From contig JAMPFD010000006.1 of assembly GCA_023664625.1 (NCBI GenBank), positions 90,877 through 154,876 of the forward strand: a DNA stretch of 64,000 nt, read 5' to 3'. Shown here one piece after another: positions 28,054-37,618 of the stretch (position 1 is the first letter of the stretch; each line of letters starts with the position of its first letter). The stretch comes from Bacillota bacterium (GTDB lineage Bacteria; Bacteroidota; Bacteroidia; Bacteroidales; Bacteroidaceae). The position numbers and the translations under genes are program-made. The notes under the pieces were generated by a model. That model ran no database searches, had not been told where the DNA came from, and worked only from the letters and a program-made list of their open reading frames with translations.

Positions 28054-29823
28054 ATGCCGGAAGGGTTGGATTTTTCAAATAAGCAGTTCAAGGATGCGCT
28101 TAATATAGTTGAGCGGACCCGGAACTCCCTTTTCTTCACAGGAAAGGCCGGTACCGGCAAGTCCACGTTCCTCAGGTATATTGATAAGACAACAAAAAAG
28201 AAACATATCATCCTCGCCCCTACAGGCATTGCTGCCATCAATGTCGGCGGACAGACGCTCCATTCGTTCTTCAAGATACCTTTTCATCCGCTGCTGCCGA
28301 ATGATGTTCAGTACAATGCCCGGAATATCCGTGGCACTCTTAAATATAGTTCGGAGAAGATAAAACTCATAAGAGAACTTGAACTGATTATCATTGACGA
28401 GATTTCGATGGTACGCGCTGACATTATTGATTTTATCGATAAGGTTCTCAGAGTCTACTCTCTGAATATGCGCCAGCCTTTTGGCGGGAAGCAATTGTTG
28501 CTTGTCGGAGATGTATATCAGTTGGAGCCGGTTCTGAAAGATGATGACCGAAAACTTCTTCAGCCATTCTACACTTCGGGATATTTCTTTGCAGCACACG
28601 TATGGCGACAAATGCAGCTTATAAGCATCGAACTGAAAAAAGTGTACAGGCAGACAGACACGGAATTTATCAGTATTCTTGACAGGATAAGGGAGTCAAA
28701 AGTTCTGGAAGCTGACATCAGGGCTATAAACGACAGGGTATGTGCCGCTCCGGAGAAGCAGGAGGGAAGTGAGTCTATGTCTATAACCCTCTCCACGCGG
28801 CGTGACACCGTAGATTATATCAATCAGCAGAAACTTGCCGGGCTTGCCGGAGATATTTCTGTCTATAACGGTCGGATTACCGGAGACTTTCCCGAATCGA
28901 TGCTGCCAACGCTTATGGAATTGGAGCTAAAGCCCGGGGCACAGATTATCTTCATAAAGAATGACCAGAATAAACGCTGGGTAAACGGAACGTTAGGTAT
29001 AATCACAGGAATGGATGACGAGGAAGGAAAACTTTATGTCCATACGGAAGCCGGGGAAGACCTTGATGTGGAGCAGGCTCAATGGTCCAATGTCCGTTAC
29101 ACATTCAACGAGAAGGAAAAGAAAGTTGAGGAGGAAGAATTGGGAACTTTTACCCAATATCCAATCCGTTTGGCATGGGCAATTACTGTTCATAAATCTC
29201 AGGGACTGACATTCAACAATGTAAATATAGACCTGACAGGAGGTGCATTCGCCGGAGGGCAGACTTACGTCGCATTGTCGCGTTGTCGCTCACTTGAAGG
29301 TATAACTCTGAAAGAACCTCTTCGGCAAAGAGATATTTTTGTGCGTGACGATGTGAAGCTGTTTGCAAGACAGTATAATGACCAGAAAGCAATAGATACA
29401 GCATTAAGGCAGTCTCAAGCTGATATTGAATATGCCGAAGCCATAGGCTGTTTTGATTGTGGAGACTATCAGGGTGCCCTTGACCATTTCTTCGTTGCCA
29501 TACATCAGAGATATGATATCGAGAAACCTGCACCGCGGCGTCTGATAAGGAAGAAACTGTCAAAGATCACCTTGCTTGAACAGGAAATCTGCCGGCTCCA
29601 CAATGAAATGGAGATGCAGATGAAAAAATATGAGGAAAAGAATGAATTCCTCAAGGAACTTGCTGTTGAATATGTCATTATGGGTAGGGAATGTGAAAAA
29701 GAGCATCTTCCGTCTGCTGCAATCTCCAACTATGAAAAGGCTCTCCGTCTTTGTCCTGAATATCCTGATGCAGTCAAACGGTTGGAAAAACTGAAATCAA
29801 GAATGAAGCAGTCAAAGAAATAA
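28054..29823 (+). CDS. Pif1/RecD-like SF1 helicase with C-terminal TPR
   Basis: 589 residues. Helicase motifs in order: Walker A FFTGKAGTGKST (near 30), LAPTGIAAINVGGQTLHSFF (Ia), ELIIIDEISMVRAD (II), LLVGDVYQLEPV (III), and VHKSQGLTFNNV with TYVALSRCRSLEG (V/VI). This matches the Pif1/RecD2/Dda group that unwinds DNA 5' to 3'. Residues after about 450 (IGCFDCGDYQGALDHFFVAI; AISNYEKALRLCPEYPDAV) look like tetratricopeptide repeats around a coiled coil, a protein-binding tail seen in Bacteroidetes versions. It is 30 bases ahead of the ExbB gene. Confidence 0.85.
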   Translation: MPEGLDFSNKQFKDALNIVERTRNSLFFTGKAGTGKSTFLRYIDKTTKKKHIILAPTGIAAINVGGQTLHSFFKIPFHPLLPNDVQYNARNIRGTLKYSSEKIKLIRELELIIIDEISMVRADIIDFIDKVLRVYSLNMRQPFGGKQLLLVGDVYQLEPVLKDDDRKLLQPFYTSGYFFAAHVWRQMQLISIELKKVYRQTDTEFISILDRIRESKVLEADIRAINDRVCAAPEKQEGSESMSITLSTRRDTVDYINQQKLAGLAGDISVYNGRITGDFPESMLPTLMELELKPGAQIIFIKNDQNKRWVNGTLGIITGMDDEEGKLYVHTEAGEDLDVEQAQWSNVRYTFNEKEKKVEEEELGTFTQYPIRLAWAITVHKSQGLTFNNVNIDLTGGAFAGGQTYVALSRCRSLEGITLKEPLRQRDIFVRDDVKLFARQYNDQKAIDTALRQSQADIEYAEAIGCFDCGDYQGALDHFFVAIHQRYDIEKPAPRRLIRKKLSKITLLEQEICRLHNEMEMQMKKYEEKNEFLKELAVEYVIMGRECEKEHLPSAAISNYEKALRLCPEYPDAVKRLEKLKSRMKQSKK

Positions 29824-29853
29824 TAATAATGTCAACAAATATAACAACAAAAT

Positions 29854-30507
29854 ATGGAAGCACTTTTTATATCAATCTTGGCAGATGAATCCATGCATGA
29901 AGCACTGAAAGCTAAATTTATTGAAGGAAATCCTCTGTTCATGTCGTTTGTGGCGATCGTCCTAATAATAGGTTTGACATTCTGCATTGAGCGCATTGTG
30001 TACCTTGCACTTGCGGATATAAATACAAAGATGTTTCTGTCCAAACTCGAAAAACTTTATAAGGAGGGAGGTAAAAATACAGCCTTGGAGCATTGCCGTA
30101 ACACTCGTGGCCCTGTGGCAAGTATATGTTTCCAAGGGCTGTTGCATTCAGAAGAGACATCGGAAGACATAGAGCGCACCGTAGCTTCTTATGCCGATGT
30201 AGAAGTTGCAAAGCTTGAAAAAGGATGTTCTTGGATTACACTGTTCATCGCCATAGCACCATCTCTTGGTTTTTTGGGTACAGTCATTGGTATGGTCATG
30301 GCATTTGACGACATTGAAACTGCCGGAGACATCTCTCCGACCATTGTCGCCGGAGGTATGAAAGTAGCCCTTATAACGACAATATTCGGAATTATTTCTG
30401 CTGTCATACTACAGGTATTCTACAACTATATCCTCTCACGCATAGAGCATCTGACATCCCAAATGGAACAGGCTGCCATTGAACTTGTCGAAATTCTTAG
30501 AAAATAG
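29854..30507 (+). CDS. MotA/TolQ/ExbB proton-channel protein
   Basis: 217 residues with three membrane helices (about 30-50, 127-150, 165-190) and the signature region GLLHSEETSEDIERTVAS, followed by ITLFIAIAPSLGFLGTVIGM and GMKVALITTIFG. It forms the pentameric channel of a TonB-type energy transducer. Two ExbD genes follow and no TonB is in the window, so it may power an outer-membrane process through a TonB elsewhere. Confidence 0.9.
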   Translation: MEALFISILADESMHEALKAKFIEGNPLFMSFVAIVLIIGLTFCIERIVYLALADINTKMFLSKLEKLYKEGGKNTALEHCRNTRGPVASICFQGLLHSEETSEDIERTVASYADVEVAKLEKGCSWITLFIAIAPSLGFLGTVIGMVMAFDDIETAGDISPTIVAGGMKVALITTIFGIISAVILQVFYNYILSRIEHLTSQMEQAAIELVEILRK

Positions 30508-30541
30508 TCGGGCCTGCAATACATCAACTCATTTGAATAAT

Positions 30542-30904
30542 ATGATAGGAATACTTATTATACTGATGTATCTTGCCATTGTCACAGTATTATGTGTGAC
30601 AGTGTGGTCAGCATATCGGGCAATAAAAATTGTCGGCAAGACCTCTGGCACATCCAATGGTATCAATGTGCGCAGAATCTGTATAGCCGTGAGATGCTGT
30701 ATCTTAACAATACTTGTACTCTCGTTTGCGCTGGCAAGTACAGAACCCATACAAACAAATACCAGACCGTATGCAGACACATTTTGGTTACGTATGGCTA
30801 ATATGTTGGTGTACACAGGATGTATGGCAATCTTACTTGCGGTATGTGCCACGGCATATTGCTTCTACCTAAACATAAATTCTCATGGTAAGATTATCAA
30901 ATAG
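30542..30904 (+). CDS. Membrane protein between ExbB and ExbD
   Basis: 120 residues from ATG 30542; an upstream in-frame extension to 30479 would overlap ExbB and lacks support. Three hydrophobic segments: LIILMYLAIVTVLCVTVW, CILTILVLSFALAS and MLVYTGCMAILLAVCATAYC. Its end overlaps the ExbD start by 20 bases. It is placed like an accessory subunit of the Exb motor. The family is unknown. Confidence 0.55.
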   Translation: MIGILIILMYLAIVTVLCVTVWSAYRAIKIVGKTSGTSNGINVRRICIAVRCCILTILVLSFALASTEPIQTNTRPYADTFWLRMANMLVYTGCMAILLAVCATAYCFYLNINSHGKIIK

Positions 30905-31361
30905 GATAAGGAAACATCAAAAACGTCGTTTGCCCCAGTTAAATACAACGTCTACGGCAGACATTTCTTTTATGCTTCTGATATTCTTCCTTGTAACAAC
31001 ATCAATGGATTCGGATAAAGGTCTGCATCGTCAGCTTCCTCCGAAGAATGTGGAGAAGGAAGTAGTTGCTACCGATGTTGACCGTAACACAGTAATGACT
31101 ATCGGTATAACTGCGGACAACAGATATACATACAGTCTGCCCGGCCAACTGGAACCGGCTCCATGTACTGATGCAGAACTTCGAAAACAGTTAAATGTTT
31201 TTATCCCGCGGTTGGGAGATAAGCATATAATAGAAATACAGGCAAGCCGGAACGCATGTTATGACAGGTACTTTCATTTGCAGAATATATTGGTACATGT
31301 CTACCGTGATGACCTGAAGAGAAAGTACAAACAAAGAATCAGTGAGAACTATGTTCCGTAA
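30885..31361 (+). CDS. ExbD/TolR family protein 1
   Basis: 158 residues: basic N-terminus, one membrane helix with the proton-carrying Asp in STADISFMLLIFFLVTTSM, then a periplasmic domain (RNTVMTIGITADNRYTYSL...). It couples the ExbB channel to a TonB-like protein. The last bases overlap the second ExbD gene. Confidence 0.88.
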   Translation: MVRLSNRIRKHQKRRLPQLNTTSTADISFMLLIFFLVTTSMDSDKGLHRQLPPKNVEKEVVATDVDRNTVMTIGITADNRYTYSLPGQLEPAPCTDAELRKQLNVFIPRLGDKHIIEIQASRNACYDRYFHLQNILVHVYRDDLKRKYKQRISENYVP

Positions 31362-31806
31362 GAAAGATAGAAAAGTCCCGATATTAAACACTTCTGCCCT
31401 GCCCGATCTTGTATTTACGGTGCTGTTCTTCTTTATGATAGTTACACACATGCGGCAGACAGACGTTAAGGTCAAGGTTGAGTCGCCACAAGGCACTCAG
31501 CTGCAGAAACTGCAAAAGAAATATGCCACTGCGTATATTTATGTAGGCAAAGATAAGACTGGTGATATAAAGATACAGTTCAATAACGATATTGTCGACA
31601 TCGGCAAACTTGCAGACCGTACTATCAGGCAACGTGAAACATTGCCGATAGAGGAACAGCAGAATTTTACTGTGTCAATAAAGGCCGACAAAGATATTCC
31701 TCTTGAGATTATTGCTCAAGTTAAAGAAGCTTTACGTGAGGCTCACGCACTTAAGATTAATTATTCTGCAACAGAAGCATTAGAAAGTAACAACAAAATA
31801 AATTAA
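31351..31806 (+). CDS. ExbD/TolR family protein 2
   Basis: 151 residues from ATG 31351 (an upstream GTG at 31342 is in frame). Membrane helix with the key Asp in NTSALPDLVFTVLFFFMIVT, followed by a periplasmic domain. Paired, divergent ExbD genes are common in Bacteroidetes and may form a heterodimer. It overlaps the first ExbD by 11 bases. Confidence 0.88.
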   Translation: MFRKKDRKVPILNTSALPDLVFTVLFFFMIVTHMRQTDVKVKVESPQGTQLQKLQKKYATAYIYVGKDKTGDIKIQFNNDIVDIGKLADRTIRQRETLPIEEQQNFTVSIKADKDIPLEIIAQVKEALREAHALKINYSATEALESNNKIN

Positions 31807-31816
31807 AGTAACAACT

Positions 31817-32293
31817 ATGCCAAAATATCATCTTGACACCTTGGATAAGAAAATCATCCGAATGATAAGTAATGATGCACGCATACCGTTTCTTGAAGTG
31901 GCACGTGCATGTAATGTCAGTGGCGCTGCCATACACCAGCGCATACAGAAATTGCAGAGTCTTGGAATTGTAAAAGGGTCTCAATTCGTCATCGACCCTG
32001 AAAAGATTGGATATGAGACATGTGCCTATGTAGGACTTTATCTGAAGTATCCGGAACGCTTTGATAATGTTGTTGAGGAACTGAAAAAAATGCCGGAAGT
32101 CGTGGAGTGCCATTATACGACAGGTGGCATGGATATGTTCATAAAACTCTATGCAAAGAATAACCACCATCTTTTAAGCATAATCCATGACAAGCTACAG
32201 CCTCTTGGTCTGTCACGTTCAGAGACAATAATCTCTTTTAATGCTGCAATCTCACGGCCGCTTAATGTTGCAGAAATTCATGATGAGGATTGA
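31817..32293 (+). CDS. Lrp/AsnC family transcriptional regulator
   Basis: 158 residues. The N-terminal winged helix has LDKKIIRMISNDARIPFLEV, then ARACNVSGAAIHQRIQKLQ and GIVKGSQFVID. The C-terminal ligand-binding RAM domain (YVGLYLKYPERF... CHYTTGGMDMFIKLY) follows. Such regulators respond to amino acids or small ligands. The gene is 10 bases after the second ExbD gene and may be cotranscribed. Confidence 0.92.
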   Translation: MPKYHLDTLDKKIIRMISNDARIPFLEVARACNVSGAAIHQRIQKLQSLGIVKGSQFVIDPEKIGYETCAYVGLYLKYPERFDNVVEELKKMPEVVECHYTTGGMDMFIKLYAKNNHHLLSIIHDKLQPLGLSRSETIISFNAAISRPLNVAEIHDED

Positions 32294-32416
32294 AAAATGA
32301 CCATTCATTGAAGCATATTCTCATAAGGGCAAATCTGTTAAAAGGAATGGGTGTTGCACATAAAAAGTGTGAAACTCGGAGCAATGTACCGAATTATTGT
32401 TAATGTAGATGGTGGT

Positions 32417-32451
32417 TTTGCACGATTACATGGAAAATATTCGTAATTTTG
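32417..32451 (+). promoter_or_regulatory. Possible promoter of the PepSY-like gene
   Basis: TTTG at 32417 and TAATTTTG at 32444-32451 followed by CAGG. The spacing is 23, slightly longer than consensus. The leader to the ATG at 32542 would be about 85 bases. Confidence 0.45.
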
Positions 32452-32541
32452 CAGGCACAGAGTCGCTGGTAGAAATCTTTATGTCAAGCAAAGACGGCTT
32501 TGTAAGAAAAATAGTATTAACCATCAAAAAACAAATTGCGT

Positions 32542-32979
32542 ATGAAAAAGTTTGCATTTATTCTCGCTTGTTTGCTCACAATGTGCATAACATTCGCTTT
32601 TGCCGATAATGACAGAGTTATAACTGTACAGCAGTTGCCACAGACTGCACAGCTTTTCCTAAAGTCTCACTTTAGTAAAAATAAAGTCGCACTTGTAAAG
32701 ATGGACAATGGTGTTTTTGCTAAAGACTATGAAGTGACATTTACCAATGGCAATAAAATTGACTTTGACAGCAAAGGTAATTGGGAGGAGATTGATTGTA
32801 AAGCATCTTTTGTACCGGTAAAAGTTGTTCCCGGGCAAATCATAAGATATGTGAAGTCCAATTATCCGACAACGAAGATTGTAAAGATAGAGCGCAGCCG
32901 TAAGGAATATGAGATAAAGCTCTCTAACCGTATGGAACTGACTTTTGACAAGAGTTTCCGACTTATAGAGATTGATTGA
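32542..32979 (+). CDS. Secreted PepSY-like (BLIP-fold) protein
   Basis: 145 residues from ATG 32542. Signal peptide MKKFAFILACLLTMCITFAFA. The mature part has two PepSY-like repeats (QLPQTAQLFLKSHFSKNKVA... and PGQIIRYVKSNYPTTKIVKIERS...) each ending in a K...F/LTFD strand, as in DUF2874 proteins abundant in Bacteroidetes. It is periplasmic or surface-associated. The role is unknown. Confidence 0.8.
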   Translation: MKKFAFILACLLTMCITFAFADNDRVITVQQLPQTAQLFLKSHFSKNKVALVKMDNGVFAKDYEVTFTNGNKIDFDSKGNWEEIDCKASFVPVKVVPGQIIRYVKSNYPTTKIVKIERSRKEYEIKLSNRMELTFDKSFRLIEID

Positions 32980-33006
32980 GACTTTTAGCTTAAATGTATA
33001 TATTTA

Positions 33007-33050
33007 AAAAGGCTATATGGAACAGAAATACGTTCCATATAGCCTTTTAA
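33007..33050 (+). terminator. Intrinsic terminator after the PepSY-like gene
   Basis: A perfect 17-base stem (AAAAGGCTATATGGAAC with its complement) around an eight-base loop, ending in TTTT. It lies 28 bases after the stop, and A runs on the other side allow bidirectional use. Confidence 0.85.
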
Positions 33051-33167
33051 ATTTAATCGAGTTCCTGAAGCTTGTGATATGAATGTAGCAAGACTGACAT
33101 CTTATGCCTGATTCATATTACGGTATATCCAAAGACATAGCCTTTCAGACACTTATAAAATATTACA

Positions 33168-33624
33168 ATGAGTCTTACTCTTTTTGTATTGTTATGTCTT
33201 ACCTGTTATATATTGGTAGAAGCATATTAAGAACCACAATGCCAGTGTATTCTCATCAGTAGTGATATTGGAGGTACAGTCCCTGATAATAATCCGTCAA
33301 TGATACATTTGCTGATATATGCAAATGTATTTGATATCATTGGGCTTGTCTCATCACCATCATTTGGAGACGGGTCAAAAGAGGAAATTTTGCGTATGAT
33401 TACTAAGAGCAGAATTTTCCAAAGTTGGAACGTGGGTAAAAAATAGATATTGTGAAACTCGTGGAACATATCCACTTCCAAAGTATTTACGTGCGATAAC
33501 AAAGTCGGGCCATAAAGGTCTCGCACCACTCTATGGCTACGTAAAATCTGCAGAAGGTTCTGAATAGATAATAAAGTGTGCAAGAGGAACGTTGAGAGTC
33601 GTATTTAAGTGGGGTTACAAATAA
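33168..33624 (+). pseudogene. Decayed 5' part of a DUF1593 (nucleoside-hydrolase-like) gene
   Basis: ATG 33168 starts a signal-peptide-like stretch (MSLTLFVLLCLTCYILVEAY) closed by TAA 33228. In the same frame follow ILISSDIGGTVPDNNPSMIH, LLIYANVFDIIGLVSSP and SFGDGSKEEILRMI up to TAG 33444. One frame over, CETRGTYPLPKYLRAITKSG, HKGLAPLYGYVKSAEGSE and, after TAG 33565, IIKCARG continue the same protein. The order of DIGG, S-M-HLL, GL-SSP and K-G---L-GY-K---GS matches DUF1593 proteins, secreted relatives of nucleoside hydrolases. The last two-thirds of the gene are gone. Confidence 0.7.
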
Positions 33625-33720
33625 CCAATATAGATGTAATTATAAAAAATCTTTCATTAGAATAAAAATAAGGCAATAGAAACTCTTTTGAGAAATATTA
33701 TTATCCTGAACTTGATTATT

Positions 33721-33767
33721 ATAGTGCACGCGCCTTACATAATATTTATGTGAGGCGCGTGCACTAT
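33721..33767. terminator. Long inverted repeat after tRNA-Ser
   Basis: Two 15-base arms pair perfectly (ATAGTGCACGCGCCT and its complement), extended by four of five more pairs around AATATTT. It lies eight bases beyond the 3' end of the tRNA gene and is probably its terminator or processing signal, although no long T run follows on the minus strand. Confidence 0.55.
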
Positions 33768-33774
33768 TTCTTTG

Positions 33775-33861
33775 CGGAGAGACAGGGATTCGAACCCTGG
33801 GTACCCGTAAGAGTACAACGGTTTTCGAGACCGTCCCGATCGACCACTCCGGCATCTCTCC
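33775..33861 (-). tRNA. tRNA-Ser (anticodon CGA)
   Basis: 87 bases. Acceptor arms GGAGAGA and TCTCTCC, anticodon stem ACGGT/ACCGT around the loop CTCGAAA giving anticodon CGA, a long variable arm (TGTACTCTTACGGGTACC) as in serine tRNAs, and GGTTCGAATCC in the T arm. The discriminator base is G and CCA is not encoded. Confidence 0.95.
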
Positions 33862-34009
33862 TGAAACCAAAATGCTATGGTAGCTGAATAGTTCTAAAAT
33901 ACGACTGCAAAATTACTATTTAAATATGAGATATGCAATAGTTTTAAGTAGTTTTTAATGCTGGTTATACATTTGCAGAGTTTTTAATAAGATGCCATTC
34001 TCTCCAAAA

Positions 34010-37000
34010 TCATCTTTTTCCCATTATTGCCGAAAGAATTTTCAGTGCATCACCAACAGTCGGGATATTAGAAATTACGATACGCGGAGAGCCATTGACA
34101 GACTTGAACTGACAACGACGCGGATTGGAAGTAGCATATCCGATAAGGCATCCGAATGCTGTTGTCTTATAATAAGGACTGCTTTGGTCGCGAAGCAAGT
34201 GCAGCTGCATAAGCTTTTGTTTAAGTACAATTTTTTCGCATCCGAGTCGCTTACCAAGACGGCGTAGCATAACTACAGACATCAGTTCCTCACCTTCATG
34301 GGGAACCGGTCCGAACCGATCCTCCAATCTCTTGCGGTAGTCTTCCAAATCCCTGTCGGTTTCAATCTTATCCAACTCACGATACAAAAGCATACGTTCT
34401 GCACTGCCCGGCACATATTGGTCCGGGAAAAACATTTCAAGGTCACTTTCCACACCGCAGTCATCGACAAAGTCCAAAGCCTCCATGTCATGTCCTTCAT
34501 TTTGAGCCTCCAGCAGCTGTTCCTCCTGCAAATCTTGGAATTCCTCATTCTTAAGTTCTTGTACAGCCTGCTTCAATATCTTTTGGTAGGTCTCATATCC
34601 AAGGTCTTCCATGAACCCACTCTGCTCAGCTCCAAGCAGGTTGCCTGCTCCGCGAAGATCAAGGTCCTGCATGGCCAGTGAGAAGCCGCTGCCTAAATCA
34701 GAGAATGTCTCAAGAGCCTCCAAACGCGTCTTGGCGTCATGTGAAAGATATGATAAAGGTGGCGATAACAGATAGCAAAAAGCTTTTTTATTGCCTCTTC
34801 CGACACGGCCGCGCATCTGGTGGAGGTCACTTAATCCGAATTTATGCGCATCATTGATTATTATAGTGTTTGCATTGGGTATGTCAATACCGTTCTCCAC
34901 AATTGTCGTAGATAGCAGGACATCATAGTCGTGATTCATAAATCCGATAATAATTTTCTCCAATTCATCAGGATTCATCTGGCCATGACCTATTGCAATA
35001 CGACAATCCGGCACATGCTTCTCTATCAGACGAGCTATTTCTGTTAGGTTCGAAATGCGCGGGTTTACAAAGAATACCTGTCCGTTGCGTGACATCTCGA
35101 ACTCTATGGCATCGGCTATCACCTCATGTCCATATGTTCCCAGTTCCGTATGTATAGGATGGCGGTTTGGAGGAGGAGTACGCATGATACTCATATCTCT
35201 CGCCCCCATTAGTGAAAACTGTAAGGTTCGTGGAATAGGCGTTGCAGACATTGTCAATGTATCAATGTTTGTTTTTACCTGACGCAACTTTTCTTTTGTG
35301 GATACACCGAACTTCTGCTCCTCATCTATAATGAGCAAGCCGAGATCTTTCCATTTTACAGACTTCCCGATAAGTTTATGAGTGCCCACAAGAATGTCAA
35401 TTTTCCCCTCAGAAAGTTCCTTCAAGACTGTTGATGTCTGCTTGACAGTACGTGCCCGGGAAAGATAATCAACCCTTACAGGCAGTCCGTCAAGCCGTTT
35501 CTTGAAGGTCTTGTAATGCTGGAATGCAAGCACTGTTGTCGGCACTAATACAGCCACTTGCTTGCTGTCACACGCTGCTTTGAAAGCAGCACGTATGGCA
35601 ACTTCCGTCTTTCCAAAGCCAACATCACCGCATACGAGCCTGTCCATCGGGCGTGCAGACTCCATATCATGCTTCACCTCCTGTGTAGCCTTCAGCTGGT
35701 CAGGGGTGTCCTCGTATAAGAAAGACGCTTCAAGTTCATTCTGCAAATAACTGTCGGGCGAGAATTTAAAGCCTTTCTCATGACGGCGTTTAGCATACAG
35801 ACGAATGAGGTCTCTTGCAATATCCTTAATCTTTTTCTTCGCACGTTCTTTCAGGCGTTCCCATGCACCTGTGCCGAGGTGGGATAAACGTGGAGGTTCT
35901 CCTGTGGTACTGCTGCGATATTTGCTTATTTTATAGAGAGAATGTATCGAAACGTCAACCTTGTCATTATTCTGATAGACTATGCGAATGACTTCCTGAT
36001 ATGAATTCCCGACAGGTACACGCACCAATCCCGCAAATTTTCCGATGCCGAAATCAACATGAACAATGAAATCCCCCGGTTCCATCTCCTGTAACTCTTT
36101 CATCGTAAGAGCCATCTTGCCATGACGCGCATTATCAGACTTAAGACTATATTTATGGAACCTGTCAAAAATCTGATGGTCGGTAAACAGACAACGTTTA
36201 TTATCATTGTCAATAAATCCCTCATGTAAAGTGAAGCCGAAGCTCTTGATGTCTATTCTGCTGAGTTCTTTATTGTTATCGGAGTCAGATGAAAGTATTT
36301 CACTAAGTCTTTCAACTTGCTTTTTACTATCAGCAAGAACGCCTATGATATATCCGGCATCAACATATTGCCTAAGAGTGTCCCTAAGAAGTTCAAAGTT
36401 TTTGTGGAAGAGGGGTTGTGGCACAATATGGAACTGCAATCTTGCATCATACTGTCGGTCCCCCTGTATCTGTGTCCCATACTCCATAATCTTCATTCTC
36501 GAAAACTCCGCTTGCATGACTGTCTGCGTACACAGCTGTGACTCACGCCTCATTTCTCCCATTATATGAGCCTGTTCCATCTCTGTTGCGTTGGAAAGCC
36601 GTTCCGTAAGAGCTTGTTTGGAGAAACCTTCTTCGAAGACACGCCCGACCCGCTCTGTGACAAAGGCCACATCTTTGGCTATTACAGGAGTTCCGTCAGG
36701 AAAAAAAGATGTCAATGGACGCTTGTCTGTCTCTGCCATTGACAGTTGCGGTACGATAACGACCTGCTCCTTTCTTTCCTTTGACAGCTGGTTCTCAACT
36801 TCAAATGTGCGTATTGTGTCTATCTCGTCATCAAAGAAATCTATTCGTATAGGAAACTCTGAGGAGAAAGAGTAAACATCAACAATTGAACCTCTGACGG
36901 CGAATTGTCCCGGTTCATAGACATAGTCCACCTGCATAAAGCCCAGGTCACGAAGCTGATGCTCCACGCAGACAATATCAACATGTTGTCCGCGCGTTAA

Positions 37001-37498
37001 TGAAATCTTACGTTTCTCTACATCATGCCTGGAAACGACAAGTTCAGCCAAAGCCTCCGGATACGTTACTATAAGCATAAAGGATTTGCCAGCTCCTTCC
37101 CCATGCTTCTGTCTTTCAGATAATTTTGCCAACACTTCTGTCCGTGATATCTCATTGGCTGGATCATGCTGCCCATATTTAACGGCACGCTTATATGATG
37201 ACGGGAAAAACAACGTCCTGTCCTCGCCAACCAGTCTGCACAGATCCGAATACATATACCCGGCTTCGTCAGCATCATTAAGCACAAAAATCATTATCCC
37301 CTCCCAAACTCCACTGTTGCCCATATCAACATGCGCCAGGGTGAGTCTGTCGCAGACAGAGGCCATGATCAGCGGAACAGCAGAACACGACAGTCCTTCC
37401 AAGAATATGGATTTGACCGAATCCTTGGACAAAGTCTTTACCAAAGCACCTACTTGTGCCGATTTTGTATAATGTGAGAGGAGTTCGTTTTTCTTCAT
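34010..37498 (-). CDS. mfd: Transcription-repair coupling factor
   Basis: 1162 residues from ATG 37498 (MKKNELLSHYTKS; another ATG 24 bases upstream is less likely). Mfd removes RNA polymerase stalled at DNA damage and recruits UvrA. Order: UvrB-like N-terminal part, RNA-polymerase-interaction domain (MEPGDFIVHVDFGIGKFAG), then the RecG-like motor with GDVGFGKTEVAIRAAF, IIDEEQKFGV, TMSATPIPRTL and MRGRVGRGNKKAFCYL, and a C-terminal TRCF domain. The promoter is on the minus strand at 37588-37618. Confidence 0.96.
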   Translation of the reverse strand: MKKNELLSHYTKSAQVGALVKTLSKDSVKSIFLEGLSCSAVPLIMASVCDRLTLAHVDMGNSGVWEGIMIFVLNDADEAGYMYSDLCRLVGEDRTLFFPSSYKRAVKYGQHDPANEISRTEVLAKLSERQKHGEGAGKSFMLIVTYPEALAELVVSRHDVEKRKISLTRGQHVDIVCVEHQLRDLGFMQVDYVYEPGQFAVRGSIVDVYSFSSEFPIRIDFFDDEIDTIRTFEVENQLSKERKEQVVIVPQLSMAETDKRPLTSFFPDGTPVIAKDVAFVTERVGRVFEEGFSKQALTERLSNATEMEQAHIMGEMRRESQLCTQTVMQAEFSRMKIMEYGTQIQGDRQYDARLQFHIVPQPLFHKNFELLRDTLRQYVDAGYIIGVLADSKKQVERLSEILSSDSDNNKELSRIDIKSFGFTLHEGFIDNDNKRCLFTDHQIFDRFHKYSLKSDNARHGKMALTMKELQEMEPGDFIVHVDFGIGKFAGLVRVPVGNSYQEVIRIVYQNNDKVDVSIHSLYKISKYRSSTTGEPPRLSHLGTGAWERLKERAKKKIKDIARDLIRLYAKRRHEKGFKFSPDSYLQNELEASFLYEDTPDQLKATQEVKHDMESARPMDRLVCGDVGFGKTEVAIRAAFKAACDSKQVAVLVPTTVLAFQHYKTFKKRLDGLPVRVDYLSRARTVKQTSTVLKELSEGKIDILVGTHKLIGKSVKWKDLGLLIIDEEQKFGVSTKEKLRQVKTNIDTLTMSATPIPRTLQFSLMGARDMSIMRTPPPNRHPIHTELGTYGHEVIADAIEFEMSRNGQVFFVNPRISNLTEIARLIEKHVPDCRIAIGHGQMNPDELEKIIIGFMNHDYDVLLSTTIVENGIDIPNANTIIINDAHKFGLSDLHQMRGRVGRGNKKAFCYLLSPPLSYLSHDAKTRLEALETFSDLGSGFSLAMQDLDLRGAGNLLGAEQSGFMEDLGYETYQKILKQAVQELKNEEFQDLQEEQLLEAQNEGHDMEALDFVDDCGVESDLEMFFPDQYVPGSAERMLLYRELDKIETDRDLEDYRKRLEDRFGPVPHEGEELMSVVMLRRLGKRLGCEKIVLKQKLMQLHLLRDQSSPYYKTTAFGCLIGYATSNPRRCQFKSVNGSPRIVISNIPTVGDALKILSAIMGKR

Positions 37499-37587
37499 CT
37501 TTTTATGATATTTCAACAACAATCATTGCAAGACATCGCAAAAGTGATGCCTTGTTTCGAAAATACAGACCAAAAATATTTCAAATG

Positions 37588-37618
37588 CAAAGTTACAATA
37601 ATATTTTCTAATATGCAA
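37588..37618 (-). promoter_or_regulatory. mfd promoter
   Basis: On the minus strand TTG (37616-37618), 20 bases, then TAACTTTG (37588-37595) followed by CA. The leader to the mfd ATG is about 80 bases. Confidence 0.6.

Noticed and set aside
33227-33583. Minus-strand frame of 118 residues
   Set aside because: The opposite strand reads as the DUF1593 remnant, with family motifs; the minus frame has none.
33640-33870. Minus-strand reading frame of 76 residues
   Set aside because: It runs through the tRNA-Ser gene and is a by-product of it.
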